From Hippea sp. KM1 (GTDB taxonomy: Bacteria > Campylobacterota_A > Desulfurellia > Desulfurellales > Hippeaceae), in contig NZ_JAFP01000001.1 in NCBI RefSeq assembly GCF_000526195.1, forward strand, positions 842,001-906,000: a stretch of 64,000 nucleotides of DNA, in the 5' to 3' direction. The stretch's first letter is position 1, and the number at the start of each line of letters is the position of its first letter. The translations under genes were made by a program, and so were the position numbers. Shown piece by piece: positions 45,460 to 53,834 of this stretch. The notes under the pieces were generated by a model. It was not told where the DNA came from, searched no databases, and saw only the letters and a list, made by a program, of their open reading frames with translations.

Positions 45460-45959
45460 CTTCTTAGGGCCCTTATACCCTCAATCAGGCATTTTAAAGA
45501 GAAGCTAAACGGCGGTCGCATCTTCATGAATTGACAATACTCATCCTTGAAATATGCCAATGTCTCCCTCTCTTCTATATTCATGATAAAATACAGGCCG
45601 GCTGCCGATAGCCATCCGCTAAACAGGATCACAATGGCGTTTTGTGTTGTGAAGGCAAGGCCTATGGCTATAAAGATATTGCCGAAGATCGCAGGGTGTC
45701 TCATGCATGAGAAGATGCCCTCCTTAACCAACCTATCGGGTCGGCTAAATCCATCTTGCGGCTGTTTGTGGCCAAATTTTTTTAGGCTCTTGCCAGCTAT
45801 GATGTTTAAGGCTAAACCGTATGAGATTAAGATTATGCCCACCACCAAAAGGCATAGCTGTATGGTGGGGTTCAGTTTAGGCTTTGGGATTAGAAGGTTT
45901 ACTAAGTATACTGAAATCCATAAGGATAACCAAAACAGCAGCTTCTGTGCAAAACCCAT
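45456..45959 (-). CDS. Isoprenylcysteine methyltransferase-like membrane protein
   Basis: A 167-residue polytopic protein with four or five membrane helices. The C-terminal signature CMRHPAIFGN...GL (about residues 84-100) and EERETLAYFKDEYCQFMKMRPPF (about 127-149; key residues E, Y, Y) match the ICMT/phospholipid methyltransferase family. Substrates in bacteria are mostly unknown. A promoter 6 bases before the ATG leaves no room for a ribosome site, so the mRNA may be leaderless. It overlaps mobA by 4 bases. Confidence 0.82.
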   Translation of the reverse strand: MGFAQKLLFWLSLWISVYLVNLLIPKPKLNPTIQLCLLVVGIILISYGLALNIIAGKSLKKFGHKQPQDGFSRPDRLVKEGIFSCMRHPAIFGNIFIAIGLAFTTQNAIVILFSGWLSAAGLYFIMNIEERETLAYFKDEYCQFMKMRPPFSFSLKCLIEGIRALRR

Positions 45960-45965
45960 GCAATT

Positions 45966-45993
45966 AGTATAGACTGAAGCCCTAACAAGTCAA
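45966..45993 (-). promoter_or_regulatory. Sigma-70-type promoter with predicted leaderless start
   Basis: Read on the minus strand, TTGACT (45988-45993) and TATACT (45966-45971) are 16 bases apart, matching consensus in 5 of 6 positions each. The -10 box ends 6 bases before the ATG at 45959, so transcription should begin on or next to the start codon. No Shine-Dalgarno sequence lies between. Confidence 0.65.
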
Positions 45994-46001
45994 GAGAAGA
46001 A

Positions 46002-46017
46002 GGGAGGGGTGCCTCCC
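46002..46017 (-). terminator. Hairpin after the DUF505 gene
   Basis: On the minus strand, GGGAGG-CACC-CCTCCC forms a 6-base-pair GC-rich stem with a 4-base loop beginning at the DUF505 stop codon, followed by TTCTTCTCTTG. The tail is pyrimidine-rich rather than a pure U-run, so efficiency is uncertain. Confidence 0.55.
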
Positions 46018-48014
46018 TATTCTGTGAAGCTGAACAGACCGTCATCGACGGTTGCCTTCATCATATCGAACGCCTCAAGCAACTCCACGCCCGATGTTGT
46101 AATGGAGTTGCTGCCGACAAAGCCTGCAGTCCTTGCTATCTTTAGCGCCTCATAGAAGGCCTCTTCGCTAAGGTTGCTGATTTTTTGGGCCTTCTTGATG
46201 TTTTTGGGCAGAACCCTGATTTTTCTCTCCTTTACATAGAGCGTTCCTGCGCTTCTTAAAGAGATTAGCATCCTCATTAAAACAGGGTTTACTGGGTTTG
46301 CAAAGCTATCCGGCACGCCCGATACGGCAGAATCTATCTTCTGGCCTATTGGTGTTTCGATTATGTTTCCGTCGGGTAATACCTCAATAATCCTTCTTGC
46401 CTCAAGCTTCTCTATAGCCCATTTTATCTTATCCTTCTCATAATCCTTAAGCTCCTTTAGGTTGTATACCTCATCTATTGTTATCCCCTTTGCGGGTATT
46501 AATTTGAGTATCTTGGCCTCAAAGTTGGTCAGGTGGGGTTTTCTGTTGATGGTTTCAGACAGTTTAGCATACAACTGCCCGCTGGATGTGGCCTCGAAGT
46601 TTCCAATTAAGCCGGCCTCTTTTGCCTCATTGAGCCACTCAATTGAGGGGCTTGAGAATGTCTTTTTGGTCATCGTTATGGCCTTTACGGCCGTTGAGCT
46701 TATGCTTCTTTTGTTGTCCTTCTGATCCTCTATTATCATTCTACCGAATTCGGTTAGCCTGAATATCTCCCTGTTTTTCTCCTCTGTGCTCTCTATCAGG
46801 TCAAATGATTCTAAGCTAAACAGCTCCTCCCTCAACATAAAATTATCATCATACCATCTCTTTAAATCCTTTGCCTGCTGAAATGCCTCGGCTATCTTTC
46901 TGTATTTTTGCGGTATATCCTTTATCTTCTTTCCGTATCGCTCTATGAGGGCTTTGTATTCCTCTATCCTTTTGTCTATCATCCTGTTTCTTAGGTTTTC
47001 GAATGTGGGCATGTCGGATTCGCTTTTTGTTTCGGCATAGCGCTGATTTAGTTTATCGATCGTCTCTAATACCTCAACCTCTTCCTTTTCTATTGCTATG
47101 GTCCATATATCCTTCCTTGGGCCATCATGCCAGACCCTAAAGGCCTCAAGGAGCCATTCGCCGGCTTTGAGCAGTTCGCCGTTGTTGTCTATATAGGCAA
47201 GCTCTTTAAGCCTTGATAAGGCCTCCTGTGGGATTTGAACGCCATCAACATGGTTGGCCAGCGACCACATGATGTCTTCACTTATTACTGTGCCGCTTGA
47301 GAAGCCGCCGTTTAGGAGTGTGTTTTTGATCGCCTGACCCAGGGCTGTGAATATGTAAACATCGGATATCGGTGCGCTGTATGCAATAAGCCTCATGCCT
47401 TCCAGCATGTGTTCATAGTGGCTGCCCAATGGCAATCTGTCGGATGTTGTAGGCCCCATCGGCACCTTCCTGATAAACTCGGCCAGCTCATCGTCTATGA
47501 TGAGCCTTGGATGGGCGTTTTTGTATATCTTTAGTATGTTGCTTGCAGCCTCACTGAGTATGACCATCTCCTTCTTTTTGTCTGTATCCCATACCCTTAT
47601 TGCAAGTCCCCTTTCTATGAGGTGTTTTTCAGACTTTGGGCCGACCCTTTCTGCCTTATCCGCAGCATCTATCATGGCCATGATCTCGCTGCCTATGAAC
47701 CTGAAATCATCAGGCCAATCCTCAGGCTCCGGCAGTCCCCTGCCTTCTTTGATGACGATCTCGCCTTTAACCTCGTTTTCGTCCTCCGAATAGGGTTTTG
47801 GACCCTGATTGTACAGATCCTCAAGCAGCTCGGCTATGGATAGGCCCGAATAGGTCAGAGTCCACTTAAGCGGGGTTTTCTGTCTAACAAGGCCTGCCAC
47901 CTCCAATTCGGCCATAACCTCGTTATCTATATCTCTTGACGGTGTATAGGAATCGGATCTGTATTCTTTTAATAGCTCCCTCAATGCCAATGCATGTGGT
48001 TTTCCTATTACCAT
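46017..48014 (-). CDS. DUF505 protein with serial winged-helix-like modules
   Basis: A 665-residue soluble protein that I recognise as DUF505-type; function unknown. Reading the sequence, it contains a series of roughly 60-90-residue units that each end in a beta-hairpin followed by 'T-x-x-G' and a helix: TLTYSGLSIAELLEDL (about 48-63), FRLTEFGRMIIED, FEATSSGQLYAKLSE, IIETPIGQKIDSAV and ITTSGVELLEAFDMM. Related helical blocks (HALALRELLKE, FEAKILKLI, FYEALKIARTAGFVG) precede them. This is how winged helix-turn-helix domains look in sequence, so it may bind nucleic acid or proteins through several wHTH modules. A perfect ribosome site (AAGGAGGTGAT) precedes the ATG, and the stop of the upstream unknown gene lies inside it, implying coupled expression. 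Confidence 0.8.
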   Translation of the reverse strand: MVIGKPHALALRELLKEYRSDSYTPSRDIDNEVMAELEVAGLVRQKTPLKWTLTYSGLSIAELLEDLYNQGPKPYSEDENEVKGEIVIKEGRGLPEPEDWPDDFRFIGSEIMAMIDAADKAERVGPKSEKHLIERGLAIRVWDTDKKKEMVILSEAASNILKIYKNAHPRLIIDDELAEFIRKVPMGPTTSDRLPLGSHYEHMLEGMRLIAYSAPISDVYIFTALGQAIKNTLLNGGFSSGTVISEDIMWSLANHVDGVQIPQEALSRLKELAYIDNNGELLKAGEWLLEAFRVWHDGPRKDIWTIAIEKEEVEVLETIDKLNQRYAETKSESDMPTFENLRNRMIDKRIEEYKALIERYGKKIKDIPQKYRKIAEAFQQAKDLKRWYDDNFMLREELFSLESFDLIESTEEKNREIFRLTEFGRMIIEDQKDNKRSISSTAVKAITMTKKTFSSPSIEWLNEAKEAGLIGNFEATSSGQLYAKLSETINRKPHLTNFEAKILKLIPAKGITIDEVYNLKELKDYEKDKIKWAIEKLEARRIIEVLPDGNIIETPIGQKIDSAVSGVPDSFANPVNPVLMRMLISLRSAGTLYVKERKIRVLPKNIKKAQKISNLSEEAFYEALKIARTAGFVGSNSITTSGVELLEAFDMMKATVDDGLFSFTE

Positions 48015-48026
48015 ACCATCACCTCC

Positions 48027-48746
48027 TTAGTCTAAAGAGTCCAGCATTCTGTTGAGCTTTTCGGCAATGTCGACATCGAATAAACAGATGGTCGGCACAA
48101 TCCAGCTCACCATGTATCTGTTTTTTTTGTCTTTGTTTTGACCGAAGTAAGCAAGGCTAAATCTGCCAGACTTTAGGTGTTTTCTTATTAGATCCTTGGC
48201 CTCCCTCAGGGCCCTTCTCATGTTCAGTGGCAGCTGGTCAAAATCGTAAGCCTTACCCTCTTCGGTGTTCTTCTGTATGAATTCCGTTGTTAGGCCGGAT
48301 GATCTGAATGCAGAAAGCAGCCTGTCGAATCCGTTTTTCTTAAAATAGACCAGTAAGAGCTCTGCTGCAGGAAGGCTAAACAGCAGCGTATCGTCATGCT
48401 CCTGATCGCTGTAATATGCCCTGATTGTGCCCCTTCTGTCTTCTAAATCCACCTTTATGATGAGTTTGGCACCCTCCTTGAGGTTTGCAGGTATGCTCTT
48501 TACCTCAAACTCCTCTCCGTTTTCTTCGTATTTGTCGCCAACACTTCTTTTGTTTTCGACTTCGCTGACAAATACGCTCTCAACACCTCCCCTCAATCCA
48601 AACAACAAATCAAAACCCCACGCCTTAAGGCTCTTTAGCTTAACCTCTAACTGGTCGGGCAACACGCCCCAGCTTTCCCTGACGAATGTGTTTAACATCC
48701 TTTGGTGTTTTACGCTCAACTCCCTAACCGTTTTCTTGTAAGACAT
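48027..48746 (-). CDS. Unknown 239-residue protein paired with DUF505
   Basis: I do not recognise this protein. I start at the ATG at 48746 (MSYKKTVREL) because GGAGG lies at the right distance; a longer in-frame extension to 48860 runs back through the promoter region and is not supported. There is no signal or membrane helix. It contains a helical N-terminus, a beta-rich middle (FEVKSIPANLKEGAKLIIKVDL, GTIRAYYSDQEHDD) and a helical C-terminal part (LPLNMRRALREAKDLIRKHL). It is the first gene of a two-gene unit with DUF505, with the two genes 12 bases apart. The pair may function together. Confidence 0.75.
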   Translation of the reverse strand: MSYKKTVRELSVKHQRMLNTFVRESWGVLPDQLEVKLKSLKAWGFDLLFGLRGGVESVFVSEVENKRSVGDKYEENGEEFEVKSIPANLKEGAKLIIKVDLEDRRGTIRAYYSDQEHDDTLLFSLPAAELLLVYFKKNGFDRLLSAFRSSGLTTEFIQKNTEEGKAYDFDQLPLNMRRALREAKDLIRKHLKSGRFSLAYFGQNKDKKNRYMVSWIVPTICLFDVDIAEKLNRMLDSLD

Positions 48747-48880
48747 AGAATACCTCCAAAAGTTTTTTGCCAGAAAATAAGTTATGTCAATTAATAAAAT
48801 CGTCAAGAAGGGGTAAAAAATTATTGTAATTGCGCCTGGTTTCGATAATATATAGACCACTAACGAACTTGAGGTGGTTA
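48747..48880. promoter_or_regulatory. Divergent intergenic promoter region
   Basis: 134 AT-rich bases lie between the unknown/DUF505 unit (minus) and prmA-like/purL unit (plus). On the minus strand a TTGACA is present at 48785-48790 and a TTGACG at 48801-48806, but neither has a good -10 at 16-18 bases. On the plus strand GATAAT (48844-48849) and TATA follow without a convincing -35. Promoters are expected from the gene layout but exact positions are uncertain. Confidence 0.35.
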
Positions 48881-49480
48881 ATGAGGTGGCGCTGGAAGGA
48901 TGAAGATAAGGTTATAGAGATAGGAAGGAATTTCTGTATAGCACCCCCCTGGTTTGAAACGGATAAGATAAAGATATCGCTGGTTGAGGGCAGCTCTTTT
49001 GGGACCGGTATCCATGAAACCACCGTAAGCTGCATGGAGATAGCAGAGGATATTGACTTTAAAGACAAGAGGGTTTTGGATGTGGGTATAGGCAGCGGTA
49101 TACTCTCCATTGCAGCCTTAAAATTGGGGGCAAGGGAGGCCGTTGGTTTCGATATAGAAAAAACGGCGATAGAGGAGTGCATAGAAAACGGAAGGCTAAA
49201 CGGCGTTTTAGGTGGCCTGAGTTGTTTTGTTTCGGATTCACCTTCGCCGATTAAGGGCAGCTTTGATGTGGTATTTGCCAATATCTTCGATGACATAATA
49301 CTCGCCATGTCGGCAGAGATCGACAGGCTTACAAAGAGGGGTGGCCTTTTGGTGCTATCCGGTGTCTTGCCTGAGGAGAACTTTACGCTGAAGAAGAGGT
49401 TTACTCAGATGGGTTATACACTCCTTAGGAATAGATTTTTGAACGAATACACAACACTGCTTTTTAAAAAGGGGGATTGA
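48881..49480 (+). CDS. prmA: PrmA-like (ribosomal protein L11) methyltransferase, short form
   Basis: A 199-residue SAM methyltransferase. SFGTGIHETTVSCMEI (about residues 37-52), VLDVGIGSGILSIAALKLG (SAM motif I, about 63-81), GFDIEKTAIEECIENGRLNG and FANIFDDIILA (the NPPY-like NI motif) match PrmA. PrmA normally has about 290 residues; the N-terminal substrate-recognition domain is missing, as in short PrmA proteins of some Campylobacterota-like lineages. Whether it methylates L11 is therefore unsure. GAGGTGG lies just before the ATG. It is directly followed by purL (start at the next base after the stop). Confidence 0.85.
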   Translation: MRWRWKDEDKVIEIGRNFCIAPPWFETDKIKISLVEGSSFGTGIHETTVSCMEIAEDIDFKDKRVLDVGIGSGILSIAALKLGAREAVGFDIEKTAIEECIENGRLNGVLGGLSCFVSDSPSPIKGSFDVVFANIFDDIILAMSAEIDRLTKRGGLLVLSGVLPEENFTLKKRFTQMGYTLLRNRFLNEYTTLLFKKGD

Positions 49481-51676
49481 ATGAATTTAGAGGATAAGCT
49501 TGCCGCTATCGGTTTGAAAAAGGAGGAGTATGAGCTTTTAAAGGAAAAGCTAAACAGGGAGCCGCTGGATATAGAGCTTGAGATAGCCTCGGCCATGTGG
49601 AGTGAGCATTGCAGCTATAAATCCTCAAAGGTTCATCTTAAGAAACTGCCAACAAAAGGGGAGCGTGTTGTTATAGGGCCTGGCGAGAATGCCGGGGTTA
49701 TAGATGTCGGTGATGGGTATGTGGCTGTATTTAAGATGGAATCCCACAACCATCCAAGCTTTATTGAACCATACCAGGGTGCAGCCACAGGCGTTGGCGG
49801 CATCTTGAGGGATGTGTTTACGATGGGCGCAAGGCCTGTGATGAATATGGATGGGTTGTTCTTCGGTGATATAGGGTTTCCAAGAACGAAGTTTTTGATA
49901 GACGGTGTTGTGCGGGGTATTGGCGATTACGGCAACTGCGTTGGCGTGCCGACCATAGGCGGTATGACATTCTTTGATGAGTGCTATAACACCAACAACC
50001 TGGTTAACGCCTTTTGTCTGGGTTTGGGAAAGAGGGATAGGATCTTCTTAGGCGTTGCAAGAGGCGTTGGTAATCCTGTATTCTATGTGGGCTCAAAAAC
50101 CGGTAAAGATGGAATACACGGCGCCACGATGGCCTCTGCCTCGTTTGATGAGAACTTTGAGGATGAAAGGCCGGCTGTTCAGGTGGGTGACCCATTTACA
50201 GAGAAGCTATTGCTTGAGGCCTGCCTGGAGTTGATGGATAAGGACATAATAGAAGGCATACAGGATATGGGGGCTGCCGGTCTGACATCGAGCTCCTTTG
50301 AGATGGCAGATAGAGGCGGTGTGGGGCTTGAGCTGCACCTGGATAAGGTGCCAACCAGGGAAAAACTAACCCCCAGCGAGATAATGCTGTCTGAATCTCA
50401 GGAGAGGATGCTCATCATTGCAAAGAAGGGTAAAGAGGAAGAGGTAAAGGAGGTCTTTAGGAAGTGGAGCCTGGATGCTGAGGTTATAGGCAGGGTAATA
50501 GAGGAAAAAAGCATAAGGTTGTTTTGGAAGGGTGAGCTTATAGCCGATATAGATGTTGGGTTGATGGTGTCAAACTCCCCCGTCTATAGAAGGCCAACCA
50601 AAAAGCCAGCCTATATTGAAGCGATAGAGGATTTTGATTTTGATGGGCTTGATGAGCCTACCGATTACAACGAAACGCTTATTAAGCTTTTTTCATCCCC
50701 TGAGTTTGCAAGCAAAAAACCCCTATATGAGCAGTATGATTCGACCGTTCAGGATAATACGATTTTAAGACCGGGCAGCGATGCGGCAGTGATAAGGATA
50801 AAAGAGACGGGCAGGGGGATTGCTGCAAGCCTGGATGTAAACCCACGCTATGTTTACATAAACCCCAAAAAGGGGAGTGAGCTGGCCGTGGCAGAATCGT
50901 TTAGAAACCTGATAACAGTCGGTGCTCAGCCTTTGGCATTGACGGATTGTTTAAACTTCGGAAACCCTGAGAATCCTGAGATCATGTGGCAGTTTGAGCA
51001 GTCGACGGAAGGGTTGAAGGTGGCCTGTGAAAATTTAGGGGTTGCTGTGGTTAGCGGTAATGTAAGCTTCTATAACGAAACAAGCGGCAAAAACATCCAT
51101 CCAACACCTGCGGTGGGTATGGTTGGGGTTATCTCTAATCCCTTGAATGCCCCAACTATAGCCTTCAAGAATGAAGGCTCAGATATTTATCTTGTAGGTA
51201 GGATAAAGCCTAAGGAGTTGGGCGGCAGTGCTTATCTAAAGTGGATTTTTAACAAAACAGCTGGTAAGCTGCCTGATCTGGATTATAGTTTGCACAAAAA
51301 ACTGTTGGATTTTATGGTTGAGGCTGTTGAAAAGGGTTTAATCAGGGCAGCCCACGATGTATCAGAAGGCGGTGTATTGATCTGCCTTGCCGAGATGTGC
51401 GTTTCATCTTTGAAGGGAGCCGTTGTTGAGCTTGACATAGAGGGCAGGAAGGACTTTTACCTGTTCAGTGAATCCCAGGGTGCCATAGTGATTGAGGCAG
51501 ATGGCGATGTTGTGCCTTTGGCTGAAGGGTTGGGTCTGCCTATATCTAAAATCGGCACAGTAAGGGGCGATAGGCTGAAGGTTAACGATGTAATTGATAT
51601 AGATGTTATTAGGCTAAAGAGGGAAAACGAGCGGTTCTTTGGAGAGATTTTTGGCTGGTCTGATGAATGTATTTGA
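49481..51676 (+). CDS. purL: Phosphoribosylformylglycinamidine synthase, PurL subunit
   Basis: A 731-residue small-type PurL that converts FGAR to FGAM with ATP and ammonia delivered by separate PurQ and PurS subunits. [17 protein letters not shown] (about residues 36-52), [41 protein letters not shown] (key residues [15 protein letters not shown]) and the second, AIRS-like half with [16 protein letters not shown] are all present. [16 protein letters not shown] and HDVSEGG are catalytic-site motifs. PurQ and PurS genes are not in the window. The last 14 bases overlap the cupin gene. Confidence 0.97.
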   Translation: MNLEDKLAAIGLKKEEYELLKEKLNREPLDIELEIASAMWSEHCSYKSSKVHLKKLPTKGERVVIGPGENAGVIDVGDGYVAVFKMESHNHPSFIEPYQGAATGVGGILRDVFTMGARPVMNMDGLFFGDIGFPRTKFLIDGVVRGIGDYGNCVGVPTIGGMTFFDECYNTNNLVNAFCLGLGKRDRIFLGVARGVGNPVFYVGSKTGKDGIHGATMASASFDENFEDERPAVQVGDPFTEKLLLEACLELMDKDIIEGIQDMGAAGLTSSSFEMADRGGVGLELHLDKVPTREKLTPSEIMLSESQERMLIIAKKGKEEEVKEVFRKWSLDAEVIGRVIEEKSIRLFWKGELIADIDVGLMVSNSPVYRRPTKKPAYIEAIEDFDFDGLDEPTDYNETLIKLFSSPEFASKKPLYEQYDSTVQDNTILRPGSDAAVIRIKETGRGIAASLDVNPRYVYINPKKGSELAVAESFRNLITVGAQPLALTDCLNFGNPENPEIMWQFEQSTEGLKVACENLGVAVVSGNVSFYNETSGKNIHPTPAVGMVGVISNPLNAPTIAFKNEGSDIYLVGRIKPKELGGSAYLKWIFNKTAGKLPDLDYSLHKKLLDFMVEAVEKGLIRAAHDVSEGGVLICLAEMCVSSLKGAVVELDIEGRKDFYLFSESQGAIVIEADGDVVPLAEGLGLPISKIGTVRGDRLKVNDVIDIDVIRLKRENERFFGEIFGWSDECI

Positions 51677-51965
51677 TGATATACGGCTTGCAGATGAAGA
51701 GATATTCCAGACCATTGCAAGCTCCGAGTCGGTTAGAATAGAAAGGATTATATCCAACGGGCAGGCCTCACCTGAGGGTTTTTACTATGATCAGGATGAA
51801 TATGAGTTTGTTCTTCTGCTTAAGGGTGAGGCTGTGCTTTCCTTTGACGATTCAGGCAGTGTAAGATTAAAAGAGGGCGATTATCTAATAATAGAGCCAC
51901 ACAGAAAGCATAGGGTGGAATACACCTCAAAACCTGCAATCTGGCTGTGCGTCTTTTATAGATGA
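51663..51965 (+). CDS. Small cupin-domain protein
   Basis: A 100-residue single-domain cupin. [20 protein letters not shown] (about residues 41-60) and [22 protein letters not shown] (about 66-87) are the two cupin motifs, with Glu and His residues that could bind a metal (E46, H77, H80). Start taken at 51663, as upstream in-frame codons come from purL. It sits between purL and uvrC, with 4-base overlap to uvrC. Small cupins of this type may be dioxygenases, isomerases or ligand sensors; function unknown. Confidence 0.87.
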   Translation: MNVFDDIRLADEEIFQTIASSESVRIERIISNGQASPEGFYYDQDEYEFVLLLKGEAVLSFDDSGSVRLKEGDYLIIEPHRKHRVEYTSKPAIWLCVFYR

Positions 51966-53764
51966 GTCAAAAGATAGAGCTGTTTAAGAACCCCTCCTTG
52001 ATAAATGACATACCGAAACTCCCGGGTGTTTACATAATCCGTTCATCCGATGATGAAATACTCTATGTGGGAAAGGCAAAATCCTTAAAGAACAGGCTAA
52101 AATCTTACCTAAACCCCAGGGAGATGGATATATTCAAGACCTCATTGGTGGGCGAGGCCCATACCGTTGAGGTTATTACGGTCAACTCAGAGCTTGAGGC
52201 GCTCCTGCTTGAGTCCAACCTCATAAAAGAATACCGCCCGCCGTATAACATAGTTTTGAGGGATGACAAGAGTTATCCGTATTTGAGGATAAGCTTCAGC
52301 GAAAGGTTCCCCAGATTGTGGATAGCAAGGCGAATAAAGAACAAGGGGGACTTCTACTTTGGGCCCATAACGCCTGTTGATAGACTCAGAACCCTGATAA
52401 AACTTCTAAAAAACTCCTTTAAGATTGCACAGAAGAACGATAAGCAGTGTCAGGGTGCATCATCAGCTTGCATTTACTATCAAATGGGCAAGTGTTTGGC
52501 TCCCTGTATTGGCAATATCTCCAGGGAGGATTACCTTAAGATCATAGAGCAGATAAAACGCATACTTACAAATCCAAGACAGATAAAGAAACAGCTTCAG
52601 GATGAGTTAAACGGTTATGTTGAGAGGCTTGAATTTGAGAAGGCCATACAGGTCAGGGATAAGCTTAAGGCCATCGAGTTGCTTGAGAATAAGCAGAGCG
52701 TTTCTGAGATCGGAGAGGATTTCTGCGATGTAATTGCCTTTGAGAGGCGGGATGTTGTGGTTTGTGTCTATATTATGAGCGTGCGGTTTTCCAATATAGT
52801 GGGCAATAGGACTTATTTCTTCTATACCGATAATATAGATGACGGATTCAAGGAAAGCTTCATAGTGCAGTATTATCTGAATCAACAGCAGGTGATACCG
52901 GATGTTTTGATACTGGAGGGTGGCTTAAACGCCTCCGTTTTGAGGGATGTCTTAAAAAGACAAAAGAGCGTTGAGGTGGTGATTCCAAAGAGGGGTTCAA
53001 GGAGGAGGTTGCTTGAGCTTGCCAAAAAGAACGCCAGGCTGAATCTGGATATTCACCTAAAACAGTTTGAGCATAACATTAAGATATTGGAGAGGCTTAA
53101 GGATGCCTTGAATCTTGTAAAGACACCTTACACAATCGATGTTGCAGACATATCGCATATAGGGTTTGAGAATGTTGTGGGCGGGGTTGTAAGATACACC
53201 GTTTCGGGTTTTGATAAAGCGATGTATAGGCGATATAGCCTAAAATCCAGCTTTGAGAAAGACGCAATGATTGAGATGTTATCCAGACACAAAAAGCTAT
53301 TGCTCAACTCATCACACAAACTGGCCGATCTGGTTGTTGTTGATGGTGGTATGATTCAGGTAAACGCCGCAAAAGAGGTGTTTTCGGGTCTGCCTGTTGT
53401 TGGCATATCTAAGGAGAAGATAGAGGGAAAGACAATAAGAAGCCTGGGTGATGTTAGGGATAGGGTATACACAGAAAACGGCATTATTGAGATTGGCGGG
53501 GAGGTTTTGTCCTTCCTGCAAAGGTTGAGGGATGAGGCGCACAGATTTGCCGTTGAGTATCACAGGAAAAAGAGAAAGGAATATGTAATCGCAAGTGCAT
53601 TAGACAGGATTGAGTTTATAGGGCCTAAGAGGAAGAAGGCGCTCTTTGAAAGATTCGGCAGCATAGAGAATATAAAAAACGCATCGGTTGATGATATAGC
53701 CTCAATAAAGGGCATAAGCAAGAAGATAGCTTCGATCATAAAGGAAAAGTTAGAGGATATTTAG
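51962..53764 (+). CDS. uvrC: Excinuclease ABC subunit C
   Basis: A 600-residue nucleotide-excision repair nuclease making both incisions around lesions. The N-terminal GIY-YIG domain is visible in LPGVYIIRSSDDEILYVGKAKSLKNRL (about residues 19-45). Four Cys (CQGASSACIYYQMGKCLAPC, about 161-180) fit the iron-sulfur cluster region described for UvrC. A UVR motif (LEFEKAIQVRDKLKAIELL) binds UvrB, the RNase H-like domain begins near VADISHIG...VVGGVVRY, and a C-terminal helix-hairpin-helix pair ends the protein. No truncation. Confidence 0.97.
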   Translation: MSQKIELFKNPSLINDIPKLPGVYIIRSSDDEILYVGKAKSLKNRLKSYLNPREMDIFKTSLVGEAHTVEVITVNSELEALLLESNLIKEYRPPYNIVLRDDKSYPYLRISFSERFPRLWIARRIKNKGDFYFGPITPVDRLRTLIKLLKNSFKIAQKNDKQCQGASSACIYYQMGKCLAPCIGNISREDYLKIIEQIKRILTNPRQIKKQLQDELNGYVERLEFEKAIQVRDKLKAIELLENKQSVSEIGEDFCDVIAFERRDVVVCVYIMSVRFSNIVGNRTYFFYTDNIDDGFKESFIVQYYLNQQQVIPDVLILEGGLNASVLRDVLKRQKSVEVVIPKRGSRRRLLELAKKNARLNLDIHLKQFEHNIKILERLKDALNLVKTPYTIDVADISHIGFENVVGGVVRYTVSGFDKAMYRRYSLKSSFEKDAMIEMLSRHKKLLLNSSHKLADLVVVDGGMIQVNAAKEVFSGLPVVGISKEKIEGKTIRSLGDVRDRVYTENGIIEIGGEVLSFLQRLRDEAHRFAVEYHRKKRKEYVIASALDRIEFIGPKRKKALFERFGSIENIKNASVDDIASIKGISKKIASIIKEKLEDI

Positions 53765-53771
53765 ATTTTTC

Positions 53772-53800
53772 TTGACAATATATCATATGATTGTTAAAGT
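53772..53800 (+). promoter_or_regulatory. Sigma-70-type promoter for the binding-protein gene
   Basis: TTGACA (53772-53777, perfect) and TAAAGT (53795-53800) are separated by 17 bases. A 10-base palindrome ATCATATGAT (53782-53791) lies in the spacer and could be an operator. The leader would be about 28 bases, with GGAGG before the ATG at 53835. Confidence 0.65.
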
Positions 53801-53834
53801 TGCTAAACAAGTATCTTAACAATGTGGAGGGGTT

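Noticed and set aside
48747-48860. Hydrophobic N-terminal extension of the 239-residue unknown protein
   Set aside because: It covers the intergenic promoter region, while GGAGG is well placed for 48746.
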